Assembly: GCA_003507115.1 (NCBI GenBank)
Contig: DNWN01000089.1
Location: 1,603-13,757 of the forward strand
Direction: 5' to 3'
Origin: Cryomorphaceae bacterium
Lineage (GTDB): Bacteria > Bacteroidota > Bacteroidia > Flavobacteriales > Schleiferiaceae
DNA length: 12,155 bases
Part shown: positions 1 to 7,260 of the stretch, piece after piece
Layout of the letters: each line of letters begins with the position of its first letter
Position numbering within the stretch: the stretch's first letter is position 1
Translations under genes and position numbers: made by a program
The notes under the pieces: generated by a model
What the model saw: only the letters and a program-made list of their open reading frames with translations
What the model was told of the DNA's origin: nothing
Databases searched by the model: none

Positions 1-707
1 CCCGCGATAAATCCTACAACGGGCTTAGTTCCATGTTCTTTTATCCATTGACCCGCTTCCGCTTCCAACTGACCACCGATCTCACCAATCATCACGATGC
101 CATGGGTGTCCGGGTCGTTCATTAACAAGGCCACTGCTTCTTTGGTCGTCGTGCCGATGATGGGGTCACCGCCAATACCGATGGCCGTAGTGATGCCCAT
201 GCCCGCTTTGCAGATTTGGTCTGCCGCCTCGTAGGTTAAGGTTCCAGACTTGGACACAATGCCAATGTTGCCCTTTTTAAAGACAAATCCAGGCATGATT
301 CCCACTTTCGCTTCATCCGCCGTGATCACACCGGGACAGTTGGGCCCAATGAGCGTAGCCCCTTTGGCTATGGCATAGGGCTTGGCCTTGACCATGTCTG
401 CTACGGGAATGCCTTCCGTGATACAGACGATGACTTTGATTCCCGCGTCTGCCGCTTCCATGATGGAATCTGCCGCGAATGCAGGAGGAACGAATAGAAT
501 AGACACATCGGCTCCCGTCGTGTCCACAGCATCCTTCACCGTGTTAAATACGGGTCGCTCCAAATGCGTTTGCCCCCCTTTACCTGGGGTAACTCCCCCC
601 ACCACGTTTGTGCCATAGGTGATCATTTGTTCCGCATGGAAACTTCCTTCCTTGCCAGTGAAACCTTGGACGATGACTTTAGAATCCTTGTGGACGAGTA
701 CGCTCAT
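1..707 (-). CDS. sucD: Succinyl-CoA ligase (ADP-forming) alpha subunit, C-terminus cut by window edge
   Basis: Alpha subunit of the TCA-cycle enzyme that interconverts succinyl-CoA and succinate with formation of a nucleoside triphosphate; it works in the cytoplasm with the beta subunit SucC. 235 residues of about 290 are visible. The N-terminal CoA-binding Rossmann domain shows [10 protein letters not shown] at residues 15-24 and GGVTPGKGG at 37-45. GPNCPGVI lies at 121-128 and SKSGTLTYE at 152-160. The reading frame leaves the window at VGFIAG, just before the expected phosphohistidine loop, so the active-site His cannot be seen. The ATG at 705-707 gives the standard family N-terminus ([18 protein letters not shown]). 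The gene lies 69 bp downstream of the DPP11 gene on the same strand but has its own -7 box in that gap. sucC is not in the window. Confidence 0.96.
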   Translation of the reverse strand, partial: MSVLVHKDSKVIVQGFTGKEGSFHAEQMITYGTNVVGGVTPGKGGQTHLERPVFNTVKDAVDTTGADVSILFVPPAFAADSIMEAADAGIKVIVCITEGIPVADMVKAKPYAIAKGATLIGPNCPGVITADEAKVGIMPGFVFKKGNIGIVSKSGTLTYEAADQICKAGMGITTAIGIGGDPIIGTTTKEAVALLMNDPDTHGIVMIGEIGGQLEAEAGQWIKEHGTKPVVGFIA

Positions 708-741
708 GGGGCGATTACTTATAGAGGTGAATTAGCTGGCG

Positions 742-749
742 CAAAAGTA
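742..749 (-). promoter_or_regulatory. Candidate -7 box of sucD (TACTTTTG)
   Basis: Read on the minus strand, TACTTTTG is a perfect match to the Bacteroidota -7 element TAnnTTTG. It ends 34 nt before the sucD ATG, so the predicted leader is about 30 nt. I see no good -33 TTG at the usual distance; CTG is present about 23 nt upstream. No hairpin follows the DPP11 stop codon, so read-through from DPP11 into sucD is also possible. Confidence 0.45.
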
Positions 750-776
750 GGGTTCAAAGTGCGAAACCTGCCCAGT

Positions 777-2906
777 TTATCGACTGAATTTGATTTCTTG
801 AATGAGGCGGTCTGCGCCCGCATATACGTCCACGACCCACATCACGTAACGGACGTCCACCATGATGTTACGACAACGTTCCGGAGTGAAATAGAAGTCA
901 CTCATGGTGCCTTCCCAGACCCGGTCAAAATTCAAGCCAATCAGTTCGCCCTTCGCGTTGAATACAGGGCTCCCCGAGTTGCCCCCTGAGGTGTGGTTTG
1001 CGGCCAAAAAGCAAACGGGCAAATCCCCTTCGGCATTCGCATAGACTCCGTAGTCTCTCGCTTCCAATTTGATGCGGAGATCTTCGGGAAGATCAAATTC
1101 GTAATCGCCCGGGACGTATTTATCCAGAATACCATCCGCGGTCGTGAAATGCTTGTACGTGACACCATCTTTTGGAGAGAATCCTCCTACACGGCCGTAG
1201 GCGAAGCGCAGTGTGGAGTTCGCATCCGATGCCATGTTCGCGTTGATCCCTTCCCCATTCTCATTGGCCGCATTCATGCGCTCGTACATCCAGGCTTTCA
1301 TACCCGCGGCATACTCCATTTCGGGTTCGCGCAACTTGCCCGAATGCGCCCGGTACATACCCAACAAATCGGGCCACAACGAGAAGGCCAAGTGGTTTCG
1401 GTGCGCAGCAACCAGAGCGGCAACCTCTGCATCGGGCGACACAGCGGGCAGGCTGTTGTACAATTCTGGATTGAAGTAGCCCTGAATAAAGGCTTCCGTT
1501 TCAGCAAAGTACTCGATGGGAACGCCAAGTGCCCCGTTGTCCTCGCCAGCAGCGCGCCATGCCGCAATGAGACGCTTTGAAGCGCGGCGGTCCAATTCCG
1601 GCACGAAGTCCTTGTGGAAGTCCTGCAAGGCCGCCATCGCAGATGCGCAATCGCCTCCTTTGTCGAACGTGTTCACCAAGTCCTGAGCCAAGCGGCTCCA
1701 GGTGGCCAATTCCCAACGGGGCAGGACTTCCTGCCAATAGACCAGACCCAAACGGTCGTTTTCAAGAGCCGCATTCTGGGTAGCGAACGAAGCGACCAGA
1801 TCGCCGGCGGCACCTGGGTTAAGAAGTTGCTTCGCCGACCAAGCCACCATGGCCATTTCACGCTTTCTCAGGGTGTCCAAACCATGTGATGCTTCCATGC
1901 CTTCGATTTGACCGATCCACTTCTTCCAACCGTTAGATACGGAAGCATACTTGGAGGCGTATTGGATTTTCACCGCAGGATCCACGCGCATGGCGCTATC
2001 CCAAGTGCTGAGGACCAAATCGCGCAAAGCAATGCGTACAGGTAACATGACGTCCAGTTGTTGGGCTACTTCGGAAACGGGCATGTAGCTCGTGGTGCGC
2101 CCTGGGAAGCCATAAATCATGGAGAAATCTCCCTCTTCGGTTCCCTTAAGGCTGACCACCAAGGGCTTTTTCACCTGCATGGGAACGTTTTCTGCGCTGA
2201 ATTCAGCGGGGCTACCGTCAGGCGCTGTGTAAATTCGGAACATGGAGAAGTCCCCCGTGTGACGCGGGAAGACCCAGTTGTCCGTATCCGCTCCGTACTT
2301 GCCCACTGCACTGGGTGGAGCACCCACCAAGCGAACGTCCGGATAGCGGCGTGCAATCGTGAGTTCGTATGCGTTCCCCGCATAGGTCGGATCAATATGA
2401 CCAATGTAGCCGTCTTTAGAGGGGTAAGTGGCCATCTTGCTCTCTAGGATCTCCGAAATGGCCTCGCGTTCACTCTTGCCTTGCGCGATCAGCGGGAAGA
2501 CTTCCAAGCTCACGTTTTCCATCTTAATGATAAAATCCACATAGAGGCCGGGGTTGGGCTTTTCATCCGCGAGGGTTTCTGCCCAAAATCCATCCTTCAA
2601 GTAATTGTTTTCCAACGAGGTGTGCGATTGAATCGCATCAAATCCACAGTGGTGGTTGGTCAGTACCAAGCCTTGGCTCGAAATCACTTCCCCTGTACAG
2701 AAGCCACCAAAGTGAACCACGACATCGTTCAGACTTCCGGCGCCGCCTTCGGTGTAAATGTCGTTCCAGGACATCTTCATGCCCATGGTTTTCATTTTAT
2801 CGTATTGAGCTGCAGCATCTTCCGGGAACCACATTCCCTGCCCTAACCCGTTAAAACTGAGTGCCGTCAACGCGGCGACTGTAAAAATAGAGGTGTATTT
2901 GCGCAT
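777..2906 (-). CDS. S46 family dipeptidyl-peptidase, DPP11 type (Asp/Glu-specific), secreted
   Basis: Serine exopeptidase of MEROPS family S46 that removes dipeptides from peptide N-termini, expected in the periplasm or at the outer membrane. 709 residues, close to the family length of about 720. A signal peptide covers residues 1 to about 23; the mature protein starts at GMWFPED. The catalytic triad is visible: His86 in TNHHCG, Asp219 in RHTGDFS and Ser644 in GGNSGSPV. Residues known to hold the substrate N-terminus are present (Asn210, Trp211, Arg215, Phe660, Asp661). Arg662, 18 residues after the catalytic Ser in NFDRVWEG, corresponds to the Arg that gives DPP11 its acidic P1 preference; DPP7 has Gly there. 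The ATG at 2906 is chosen because it opens the signal peptide and has a -7 box 4 nt upstream; the frame stays open further upstream only antisense to the next gene. Peptide feeding is the likely role. Confidence 0.9.
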   Translation of the reverse strand: MRKYTSIFTVAALTALSFNGLGQGMWFPEDAAAQYDKMKTMGMKMSWNDIYTEGGAGSLNDVVVHFGGFCTGEVISSQGLVLTNHHCGFDAIQSHTSLENNYLKDGFWAETLADEKPNPGLYVDFIIKMENVSLEVFPLIAQGKSEREAISEILESKMATYPSKDGYIGHIDPTYAGNAYELTIARRYPDVRLVGAPPSAVGKYGADTDNWVFPRHTGDFSMFRIYTAPDGSPAEFSAENVPMQVKKPLVVSLKGTEEGDFSMIYGFPGRTTSYMPVSEVAQQLDVMLPVRIALRDLVLSTWDSAMRVDPAVKIQYASKYASVSNGWKKWIGQIEGMEASHGLDTLRKREMAMVAWSAKQLLNPGAAGDLVASFATQNAALENDRLGLVYWQEVLPRWELATWSRLAQDLVNTFDKGGDCASAMAALQDFHKDFVPELDRRASKRLIAAWRAAGEDNGALGVPIEYFAETEAFIQGYFNPELYNSLPAVSPDAEVAALVAAHRNHLAFSLWPDLLGMYRAHSGKLREPEMEYAAGMKAWMYERMNAANENGEGINANMASDANSTLRFAYGRVGGFSPKDGVTYKHFTTADGILDKYVPGDYEFDLPEDLRIKLEARDYGVYANAEGDLPVCFLAANHTSGGNSGSPVFNAKGELIGLNFDRVWEGTMSDFYFTPERCRNIMVDVRYVMWVVDVYAGADRLIQEIKFSR

Positions 2907-2910
2907 CCCG

Positions 2911-2918
2911 TAAAGATA
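2911..2918 (-). promoter_or_regulatory. Candidate -7 box of the DPP11 gene (TATCTTTA), leaderless
   Basis: On the minus strand TATCTTTA matches TAnnTTTG at all but the last base and ends exactly 4 nt before the ATG at 2906. A TTTG lies 23 nt upstream (2945-2942), inside the tlpA-like coding region, at the long end of the usual -33 spacing. The expected transcription start falls at or next to the ATG, so the mRNA would be leaderless. Confidence 0.45.
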
Positions 2919-2924
2919 TATCTT
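2913..2924. repeat. Perfect 12-bp palindrome AAGATATATCTT at the centre of a divergent gene pair
   Basis: The palindrome is exactly centred in the 24-bp gap between two divergent start codons (2906 and 2931), with 6 bp on each side. It is made by two abutting -7 boxes pointing in opposite directions. It could also be an operator, but no regulator gene lies next to it. Confidence 0.6.
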
Positions 2925-2930
2925 CGCGGC

Positions 2931-4052
2931 ATGAAAGCATTCAAATTCCTTATGGCCTCCGGAGCCTTGGCGCTTCTGGTAGCCTGTCAACCAAGTGATC
3001 TCAGCATTGATATCGCTTTGGAGAACTTCACCCCTTCTGAAGAGGAAGGTTGGGCGGCCATTATGGTTCGCGACACGGCAGATTGGTATACGGCAGACTC
3101 CATCGTTTTGAAAGATGGACAAGGCACGTTGCGATTTGCTCCAGAGGGACCGACCTCTTTTTATGTGCGTATCGCTGGCATCGCCGAACCGATTGCAGGA
3201 TTTGGCTACCGTGGCACCTTGACCTTGAAGGGTGACGCAGGGGTCGTGCCTTTTGAGGGCCGATTGGAGGGCACCGAGGAGATGACCTCCTTTAATACCT
3301 TCAACGATCAGCAACGCGCCTTCCAAGACTATGCGCGTTCTTTTGATTCGTATTTCCAGACCGCGAGCGCCATGGGCGATTCCACGACGCTGGACTCCTT
3401 GAGCAACCTGCTCAACGCCGAGTATGAGAAGCTTCAGCGCGAAAACAAACAATTTGCGATGGAGAACGGCGCATTGGGGGCCTATATCGCCAACCGCTAC
3501 ATGTATATGGAGGAGGCGCCTGTGTTGGACTCGGTTCTCATGGGCGTTCCCGAAGACGCGAAAAATTCCCACGATGTTAAGTTGCTCACCGAGCGCGTCA
3601 CCGCCCTGAAGCGGGTCGCCATCGGCCAACCTGTTTTGGACTTAAACCAAAAAGACACCTTGGGCAGTGACGTCAATTTGGTCAGCCTCTTGGGCACCGG
3701 ATACACCCTCGTCGATTTCTGGGCTTCTTGGTGTGGCCCATGCCGCGCTCAAAACCCCGCCTTGGTGCAAGTCTACCAGGATTTCCATGCGGCTGGGTTT
3801 GAGGTCGTAGGCGTGGCCTTTGATGACGACTACGGCAAGTGGATGGATGCCATTCACAAGGATGGCTTGACCTGGCCCCAGATGACGGATTTGCAAGGCT
3901 GGAGCAACTCAGCCTCCAAATTGTACTCGATCCGCGCTATCCCCCAAAACGTGTTAATCGGCCCAGATCAAACGATTGTGGCGCGCAACTTGGAGCCCGA
4001 CGCGCTTCGCGACTTTTTGGTGGCGAATCTTACCGCTCCCACCGCGGAATAA
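2931..4052 (+). CDS. TlpA/ResA-like thiol-disulfide lipoprotein with DUF4369-like N-terminus
   Basis: 373-residue envelope protein. A lipoprotein signal (MKAFKFLMASGALALLVAC, Cys19 in LVAC) is followed by a beta-rich DUF4369-like region at about residues 25-130, a helical linker at about 130-230 and a thioredoxin-fold domain at about 235-365. The redox motif is WCGPC with Cys268 and Cys271, preceded by DFWAS; the cis-proline is Pro338 in RAIPQN. The combination of DUF4369 with a C-terminal TlpA/AhpC-type domain is common in Bacteroidota. Members reduce or isomerise periplasmic disulfides, for example in cytochrome c maturation, but the partner cannot be told here. The gene is divergent from the DPP11 gene with abutting promoters. 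A strong terminator begins 23 nt after the stop, so it is probably transcribed alone. Confidence 0.88.
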   Translation: MKAFKFLMASGALALLVACQPSDLSIDIALENFTPSEEEGWAAIMVRDTADWYTADSIVLKDGQGTLRFAPEGPTSFYVRIAGIAEPIAGFGYRGTLTLKGDAGVVPFEGRLEGTEEMTSFNTFNDQQRAFQDYARSFDSYFQTASAMGDSTTLDSLSNLLNAEYEKLQRENKQFAMENGALGAYIANRYMYMEEAPVLDSVLMGVPEDAKNSHDVKLLTERVTALKRVAIGQPVLDLNQKDTLGSDVNLVSLLGTGYTLVDFWASWCGPCRAQNPALVQVYQDFHAAGFEVVGVAFDDDYGKWMDAIHKDGLTWPQMTDLQGWSNSASKLYSIRAIPQNVLIGPDQTIVARNLEPDALRDFLVANLTAPTAE

Positions 4053-4075
4053 TCCCGGTAAATGAACAAAGAATG

Positions 4076-4105
4076 AAGGGCGGCCCGCTGGGCCGCCCTT
4101 TTTTT
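4076..4105 (+). terminator. Intrinsic terminator of the TlpA-like gene
   Basis: An 11-bp perfect stem (AAGGGCGGCCC at 4076-4086, GGGCCGCCCTT at 4090-4100) with a GCT loop is followed by an unbroken T run to 4105. It is 24 nt past the TAA stop and points on the plus strand. Confidence 0.92.
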
Positions 4106-4148
4106 GTCGCATGCTTCGACGGATTTCCGGCGACGGTGCATGAGAAGC

Positions 4149-4180
4149 AAAAAAAAAAATCGCAGGATGTCCTGCGCTTT
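4149..4180 (-). terminator. Intrinsic terminator of the fabG transcript
   Basis: Read on the minus strand, the stem CGCAGGA / TCCTGCG (4176-4170 and 4167-4161) is followed by one A and then 11 T (4159-4149). It is 28 nt past the fabG stop codon. With the terminator at 4076-4105 it closes this convergent junction from both sides. Confidence 0.88.
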
Positions 4181-4204
4181 AAAAGGTGTTTAAAACGTGG
4201 AAAA

Positions 4205-4951
4205 TCAGGTCAGCAATCCTCCATCGACCTGAAGTACTTGGCCTGACACGTACGAAGACAAGTCACTACCTAGAAAGACACAGGCATTGGCCACATCTTC
4301 CGGCTGCCCTCCGCGCTTCAAAGGGATGGCGTCGCGCCAAGTTTGAACCACTTTTTCGTCGAGCACGCCCGTCATCTCCGTTTCGATGAATCCGGGTGCC
4401 ACCGCGTTGCAACGGATGCCTCGCGAGCCCAATTCCAAGGCCACCGACTTCGTGAAGCCAATGATGCCCGCCTTCGACGCGGCGTAATTCGCTTGGCCCG
4501 CATTGCCTTTGATTCCTACTATCGAAGAAATATTGATGATGCTTCCACTTCGCTGCTTGAGCATATAGCGTTGAGCGTGTTTGGTGGTATTGAAAACCGA
4601 TTTCAAATTGGTGCTGATCACTTGGTCAAAGTCCTCTTCACTCATGCGAAGCATGAGAGTGTCCCGTGTAATGCCTGCATTGTTGACAATGATGTCAATT
4701 TGGCCAAAATGGGCCACTACATCATTGATGAGCTGTTCTGCCTGCTCCCCACTCGATGCATCCGAACGGAAACCTTTGGCTTCCCCTCCCAAGGCCGCCA
4801 GCTCCTTTTCGAGCGCCTCGCCACGCTCGACGCTGGATAGATACGTAAATGCCACTTTGGCCCCTTCTTCAATGAATCGCTGAGCGATTGCGCGTCCAAT
4901 TCCCTTGGAAGCGCCTGTGACCAAGGCCACCTTGTTTTCGAGTAGTTTCAT
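4205..4951 (-). CDS. fabG: 3-oxoacyl-[acyl-carrier-protein] reductase FabG
   Basis: Short-chain dehydrogenase (248 residues, the usual FabG length) that reduces 3-oxoacyl-ACP to 3-hydroxyacyl-ACP with NADPH in the cytoplasmic type II fatty-acid cycle. Visible motifs are the nucleotide-binding TGASKGIG at 12-19, NNAG at 90-93, Asn115 in STNLKS, Ser143 in ISSIVG, and Tyr156/Lys160 in NYAASK. PGFIETEMT at 186-194 and the C-terminal VSGQVLQVDGG are typical FabG features. A stand-alone SDR of other substrate range cannot be fully excluded, but similarity to FabG is strong along the whole length. It is the last gene of a minus-strand group, 9 nt after the PAP2 stop codon, which suggests co-transcription. 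No other fab genes are near. Confidence 0.93.
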   Translation of the reverse strand: MKLLENKVALVTGASKGIGRAIAQRFIEEGAKVAFTYLSSVERGEALEKELAALGGEAKGFRSDASSGEQAEQLINDVVAHFGQIDIIVNNAGITRDTLMLRMSEEDFDQVISTNLKSVFNTTKHAQRYMLKQRSGSIINISSIVGIKGNAGQANYAASKAGIIGFTKSVALELGSRGIRCNAVAPGFIETEMTGVLDEKVVQTWRDAIPLKRGGQPEDVANACVFLGSDLSSYVSGQVLQVDGGLLT

Positions 4952-4960
4952 GAGGTGAAA

Positions 4961-5623
4961 TTAGGATGTTTGGGTAAAACCTGATAAACGGATGCCGGCA
5001 TAGGCACAAAAGAAACCAATGAGCCCTCCAGCCACCACATCATGAAGCCAATGCATATGCAGATGCATTCGGCTGTATCCCACACCAAAAGCTATTAAAC
5101 ACAGGCCGATGGAAGCCTTAAACTTAGCGGGTGCTAGCGTCGACCACGCGGCGGTCCATGCGACTGCAAATGCCGTATGACCCGAAGGAAAGCTCTTAGC
5201 AAAGGACCTGGTTAGTCCGGGTATATCTTGGACGCTTGGAAAAACTTTCCACGGTCTTGGGGCCTCGGAAAAAATCCACTTAAGTCCCTGAGGGATGAGA
5301 TATGCCAAGAGTATCGTGTACAGAAATGCCCGAAGAACGGGGCGCAAGGAAGTTGTCCCGCGATAAAGCCACGCTAACGCGCCTAAGGCCAATAACGCAG
5401 GGTACCCCTCGCCAAATCGAGTCCATATTTGAACTATTTCATCTGCCCAGAGTACGCGATCATCTTGTATCCAATGCATCAGGGCATGAGAGCCATAGAG
5501 TGCATAGGCCAATCCCAACATGCCCCACAAGAAGAAAAAAGTGGTGGTATACGCCCTATTCAAAATCCCAAAGCTTTTTAGGAACCAATCGTTCGCAACA
5601 GCGTATTGATTTGGCTTTGCCAA
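4961..5623 (-). CDS. PAP2-family membrane phosphatase (lipid phosphatase type)
   Basis: 220-residue inner-membrane protein with several hydrophobic segments (roughly 26-44, 74-88, 97-112, 150-163, 170-183 and 196-210). All three signature motifs of the PAP2 phosphatase superfamily are present: Lys115 with Arg123-Pro124, PSGH at 146-149, and SR at 184-185 with His191 and Asp195 (SRx5Hx3D). The spacing in the first motif is K-x7-RP, one longer than the textbook K-x6-RP. The likely role is removal of phosphate from a lipid such as undecaprenyl diphosphate, phosphatidate or a lipid A intermediate; the sequence does not choose between them. The start is uncertain. The longest frame opens with TTG at 5623 and overlaps the upstream START-like gene by 46 bp; a second in-frame TTG at 5563 would start 14 nt after that gene's stop. 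No ATG precedes the first membrane segment. Confidence 0.85.
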   Translation of the reverse strand: MAKPNQYAVANDWFLKSFGILNRAYTTTFFFLWGMLGLAYALYGSHALMHWIQDDRVLWADEIVQIWTRFGEGYPALLALGALAWLYRGTTSLRPVLRAFLYTILLAYLIPQGLKWIFSEAPRPWKVFPSVQDIPGLTRSFAKSFPSGHTAFAVAWTAAWSTLAPAKFKASIGLCLIAFGVGYSRMHLHMHWLHDVVAGGLIGFFCAYAGIRLSGFTQTS

Positions 5624-5964
5624 AGCAAACGCATTTCTTGCTCTTCTTCCGGCTCTACATGATCGGTGACAAGCAGTAAGCCATCTCCAGTTAATTCATC
5701 AATCTCGATCCGAAATTCAAACGAGAATTTTTCATCACTTTCATCATAGTCCCATTTGTACTGGATAAACTGGCTTTGTTTTTTGCGCACTAAGAAAGCG
5801 ACCTCTTCGGAGTCTCCCCAAATAAATGTGAATTTGTCCCCTCGTGAATTCACATCATCACAAAACCACTCGGCCAAACCACTCGGAGTCGACAAGAAAT
5901 TGTAAAGCATCGGAGCAGAGCTTCGAACGGGGAATTCAAGGACTATTTTAACACGGTCAGACAT
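5578..5964 (-). CDS. START-like domain protein (SRPBCC fold), conserved in Bacteroidota
   Basis: 128-residue soluble protein resembling the START-like domain family that is widespread in Bacteroidota and belongs to the Bet v1/SRPBCC superfamily. Visible features are the N-terminal strand (VKIVLEFPVRSS), an early helix with LYNFLSTPSGLAEWFCDDV, and a beta-rich centre. The C-terminal helix is weakly acidic and ends in INTLLRTIGS. Such proteins bind hydrophobic ligands or act on partner proteins; no enzymatic residue can be named. I chose the ATG at 5964 because it opens directly at the first strand. A frame upstream to a GTG at 6102 would add 46 residues without family character and run into the tRNA promoter region. 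It is the first gene of the START-PAP2-fabG group. No good -7 box is visible; TATATTGC (6006-5999) is the nearest imperfect one. Confidence 0.8.
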   Translation of the reverse strand: MSDRVKIVLEFPVRSSAPMLYNFLSTPSGLAEWFCDDVNSRGDKFTFIWGDSEEVAFLVRKKQSQFIQYKWDYDESDEKFSFEFRIEIDELTGDGLLLVTDHVEPEEEQEMRLLWQSQINTLLRTIGS

Positions 5965-6085
5965 GATAGGATATCTCTGGGCTTGGAAAGTTAAGTCCGC
6001 AATATAGTCCTTCCGATGAATCTGCAAAACCAAAAATGGTGCGAATTCCGCCAATTTTCCATTTTGTAGATTTTGACTCGAGTGA

Positions 6086-6116
6086 TTGCCCAACTGGGCC
6101 ACTTGTCCTATTTTTG
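6086..6116 (+). promoter_or_regulatory. Promoter of the tRNA-Met gene (TTG-N20-TATTTTTG)
   Basis: TTG at 6086-6088 and a perfect -7 element TATTTTTG at 6109-6116 are separated by 20 nt, within the range known for Bacteroidota sigma-A promoters. The tRNA begins 12 nt after the box, leaving a 5' leader of only a few nucleotides. Confidence 0.75.
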
Positions 6117-6127
6117 CCGCCTCTCAC

Positions 6128-6201
6128 GGCGAGGTAGCTCAGACGGTTAGAGCGCAGGATTCATAACCCTGAGGTCGGGGGTTCGATTCCCCCCTTCGCT
6201 A
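6128..6201 (+). tRNA. tRNA-Met (anticodon CAT), probably elongator
   Basis: 74-nt cloverleaf. The acceptor stem GGCGAGG pairs with CTTCGCT and includes G-U pairs at 1-72 and 6-67. The D arm is GCTC/GAGC, the anticodon loop TTCATAA has CAT at 6162-6164, and the T arm is GGGGG-TTCGATT-CCCCC. The discriminator is A and no CCA is encoded. The anticodon stem CAGGA/CCCTG contains an A31-C39 mismatch. It lacks the unpaired 1-72 end expected of an initiator tRNA, so it is probably elongator Met. A CAT tRNA read as Ile after lysidine modification is the other possibility. Confidence 0.93.
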
Positions 6202-6209
6202 CTCGGGAC

Positions 6210-6245
6210 AACAACCCAGGCCCTCGGCCTGGGTTGTTTCATTTT
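6210..6245 (+). terminator. Intrinsic terminator after tRNA-Met
   Basis: A 13-bp perfect stem (AACAACCCAGGCC at 6210-6222, GGCCTGGGTTGTT at 6226-6238) with a CTC loop begins 9 nt after the tRNA. The tail TTTCATTTTA is U-rich but broken by CA. Confidence 0.85.
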
Positions 6246-6335
6246 AGGACGAGCCAAGCCCGTTTGGATGACTGGGAGGAAATGATAGATTCCTGGTAAA
6301 AAAACGTACTGGAACAGATTATGCTCATCTGCAGG

Positions 6336-7256
6336 TTACCTCCGACGACCTGGCTTGCCCCCGCGCCCCTTGGCTGAAGTATTGCCCCCACTTCGTGGCT
6401 TGCTCCCCCGGGAAGCACTTGGACTTTTTCCCGTGCGTCCCGGTTTGAATCCAGCGGGCTTGGGCGCCGCGGGTTTAGGTTTCGGTGAGGGGTTGGTCAC
6501 CCCGCGCCCCTTGGCGTTCGCAGGGACTTCCCCTTCCGAACTGGAGCCTTCTACCGCCTGATACAGCACCTCGAGTTCTTCAGCACTCAAATCACGCCAT
6601 TCGCCCAAAGGAAGCTTCCCCAGAGATATATGCATGATACGGGTACGCTCTAATTTGATGACATGAAGCCCTACATGCTCACACATCCGGCGGATTTGGC
6701 GATTGAGTCCTTGAATCAGAATGATCTTAAAGGTGGAAGGGCCCACTTGGGTGATTCGGCATTTTTTCGTGGTGGTCCCCAGCATGGGTACCCCCTGAGA
6801 CATGGTGCGAAGCGCCTCTTCCGTCAAGGGCGCATCAACGGTCACGACGTACTCTTTTTCATGTCGGTTCCCCGCCCGCAGAATTTTGTTGACCACGTCG
6901 CCGTCGTTCGTCAGAAATATCAACCCTTGGGAATCTTTGTCGAGCCGTCCAATCGGAAATATGCGTTCGGGGTGGTGAACAAAGTGAACGATGTTGTCCG
7001 CCACGCTCGCTTCGGTCGTGCTGGTAATCCCTGTGGGTTTGTTGAGCGCGATGAAGACCAGCTTAGAGGCCTCTTTGGGTTCCAAAGCATAGCCATTGAC
7101 CATAACGCGGTTTCCGGGGAAAACGAGATCGCCGATGACCGCCTTTCGCTGGTTGATTTTCACCTGGCCATTGGCAATGTATAGATCCGCTTGCCGACGA
7201 CTGCAATAGCCGCTTTCTGCAATAAACTTGTTCAATCGGGTCGCGTGGTTCGACAT
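6336..7256 (-). CDS. rluF: 23S rRNA pseudouridine synthase RluF with extended basic C-terminal tail
   Basis: RsuA/RluF-type pseudouridine synthase; the E. coli enzyme modifies U2604 of 23S rRNA. An S4 RNA-binding domain lies at residues 7 to about 55 ([18 protein letters not shown]). The catalytic domain follows with GRLDKDSQG at 103-111, where Asp106 is the nucleophile. [12 protein letters not shown] at 125-136, GTTTKKC at 160-166, [15 protein letters not shown] at 182-196 and LERTRIM at 202-208 are characteristic of RluF rather than RluB or RsuA. Residues 237-306 form a low-complexity tail rich in Gly, Pro, Ser, Lys and Arg (17 Lys+Arg in 70 residues) with no fold visible, probably for RNA contact. 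The ATG at 7256 is supported by a perfect -7 box 4 nt upstream. The gene is divergent from the DUF1643 gene. Confidence 0.93.
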   Translation of the reverse strand: MSNHATRLNKFIAESGYCSRRQADLYIANGQVKINQRKAVIGDLVFPGNRVMVNGYALEPKEASKLVFIALNKPTGITSTTEASVADNIVHFVHHPERIFPIGRLDKDSQGLIFLTNDGDVVNKILRAGNRHEKEYVVTVDAPLTEEALRTMSQGVPMLGTTTKKCRITQVGPSTFKIILIQGLNRQIRRMCEHVGLHVIKLERTRIMHISLGKLPLGEWRDLSAEELEVLYQAVEGSSSEGEVPANAKGRGVTNPSPKPKPAAPKPAGFKPGRTGKSPSASRGSKPRSGGNTSAKGRGGKPGRRR

Positions 7257-7260
7257 GCCC

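Larger units (their letters stand above)
2898..2926 (+). promoter_or_regulatory. Candidate promoter of the TlpA-like gene (TTTG-N17-TATCTTCG), leaderless
   Basis: The -33 element TTTG (2898-2901) lies inside the start of the DPP11 coding region. A 17-nt spacer leads to TATCTTCG (2919-2926), one mismatch from TAnnTTTG. Only 4 nt separate the box from the ATG at 2931, so the transcript should start at or next to the start codon. Confidence 0.5.

Noticed and set aside
993..1580. 195-residue plus-strand open frame inside the DPP11 gene
   Set aside because: It is antisense to a well-supported peptidase, shows no recognisable domain, and has no promoter or terminator.
2907..3629. In-frame extension of the DPP11 frame by 241 codons upstream, antisense to the TlpA-like gene
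   Set aside because: The extension lies opposite a clear gene, has no family similarity, and would bury the signal peptide. It is an open frame caused by the codon use of the opposite gene.
5965..6102. 46-residue N-terminal extension of the START-like protein to a GTG at 6102
   Set aside because: The added residues lack family character and the start lies within the tRNA promoter; the ATG at 5964 begins at the first strand of the fold.
6298..6331. Possible rluF terminator on the minus strand (CAGAT-N7-ATCTG followed by a T run)
   Set aside because: The stem has only 5 A/T-rich pairs and the T run begins 10 nt after it, too far for a normal intrinsic terminator.
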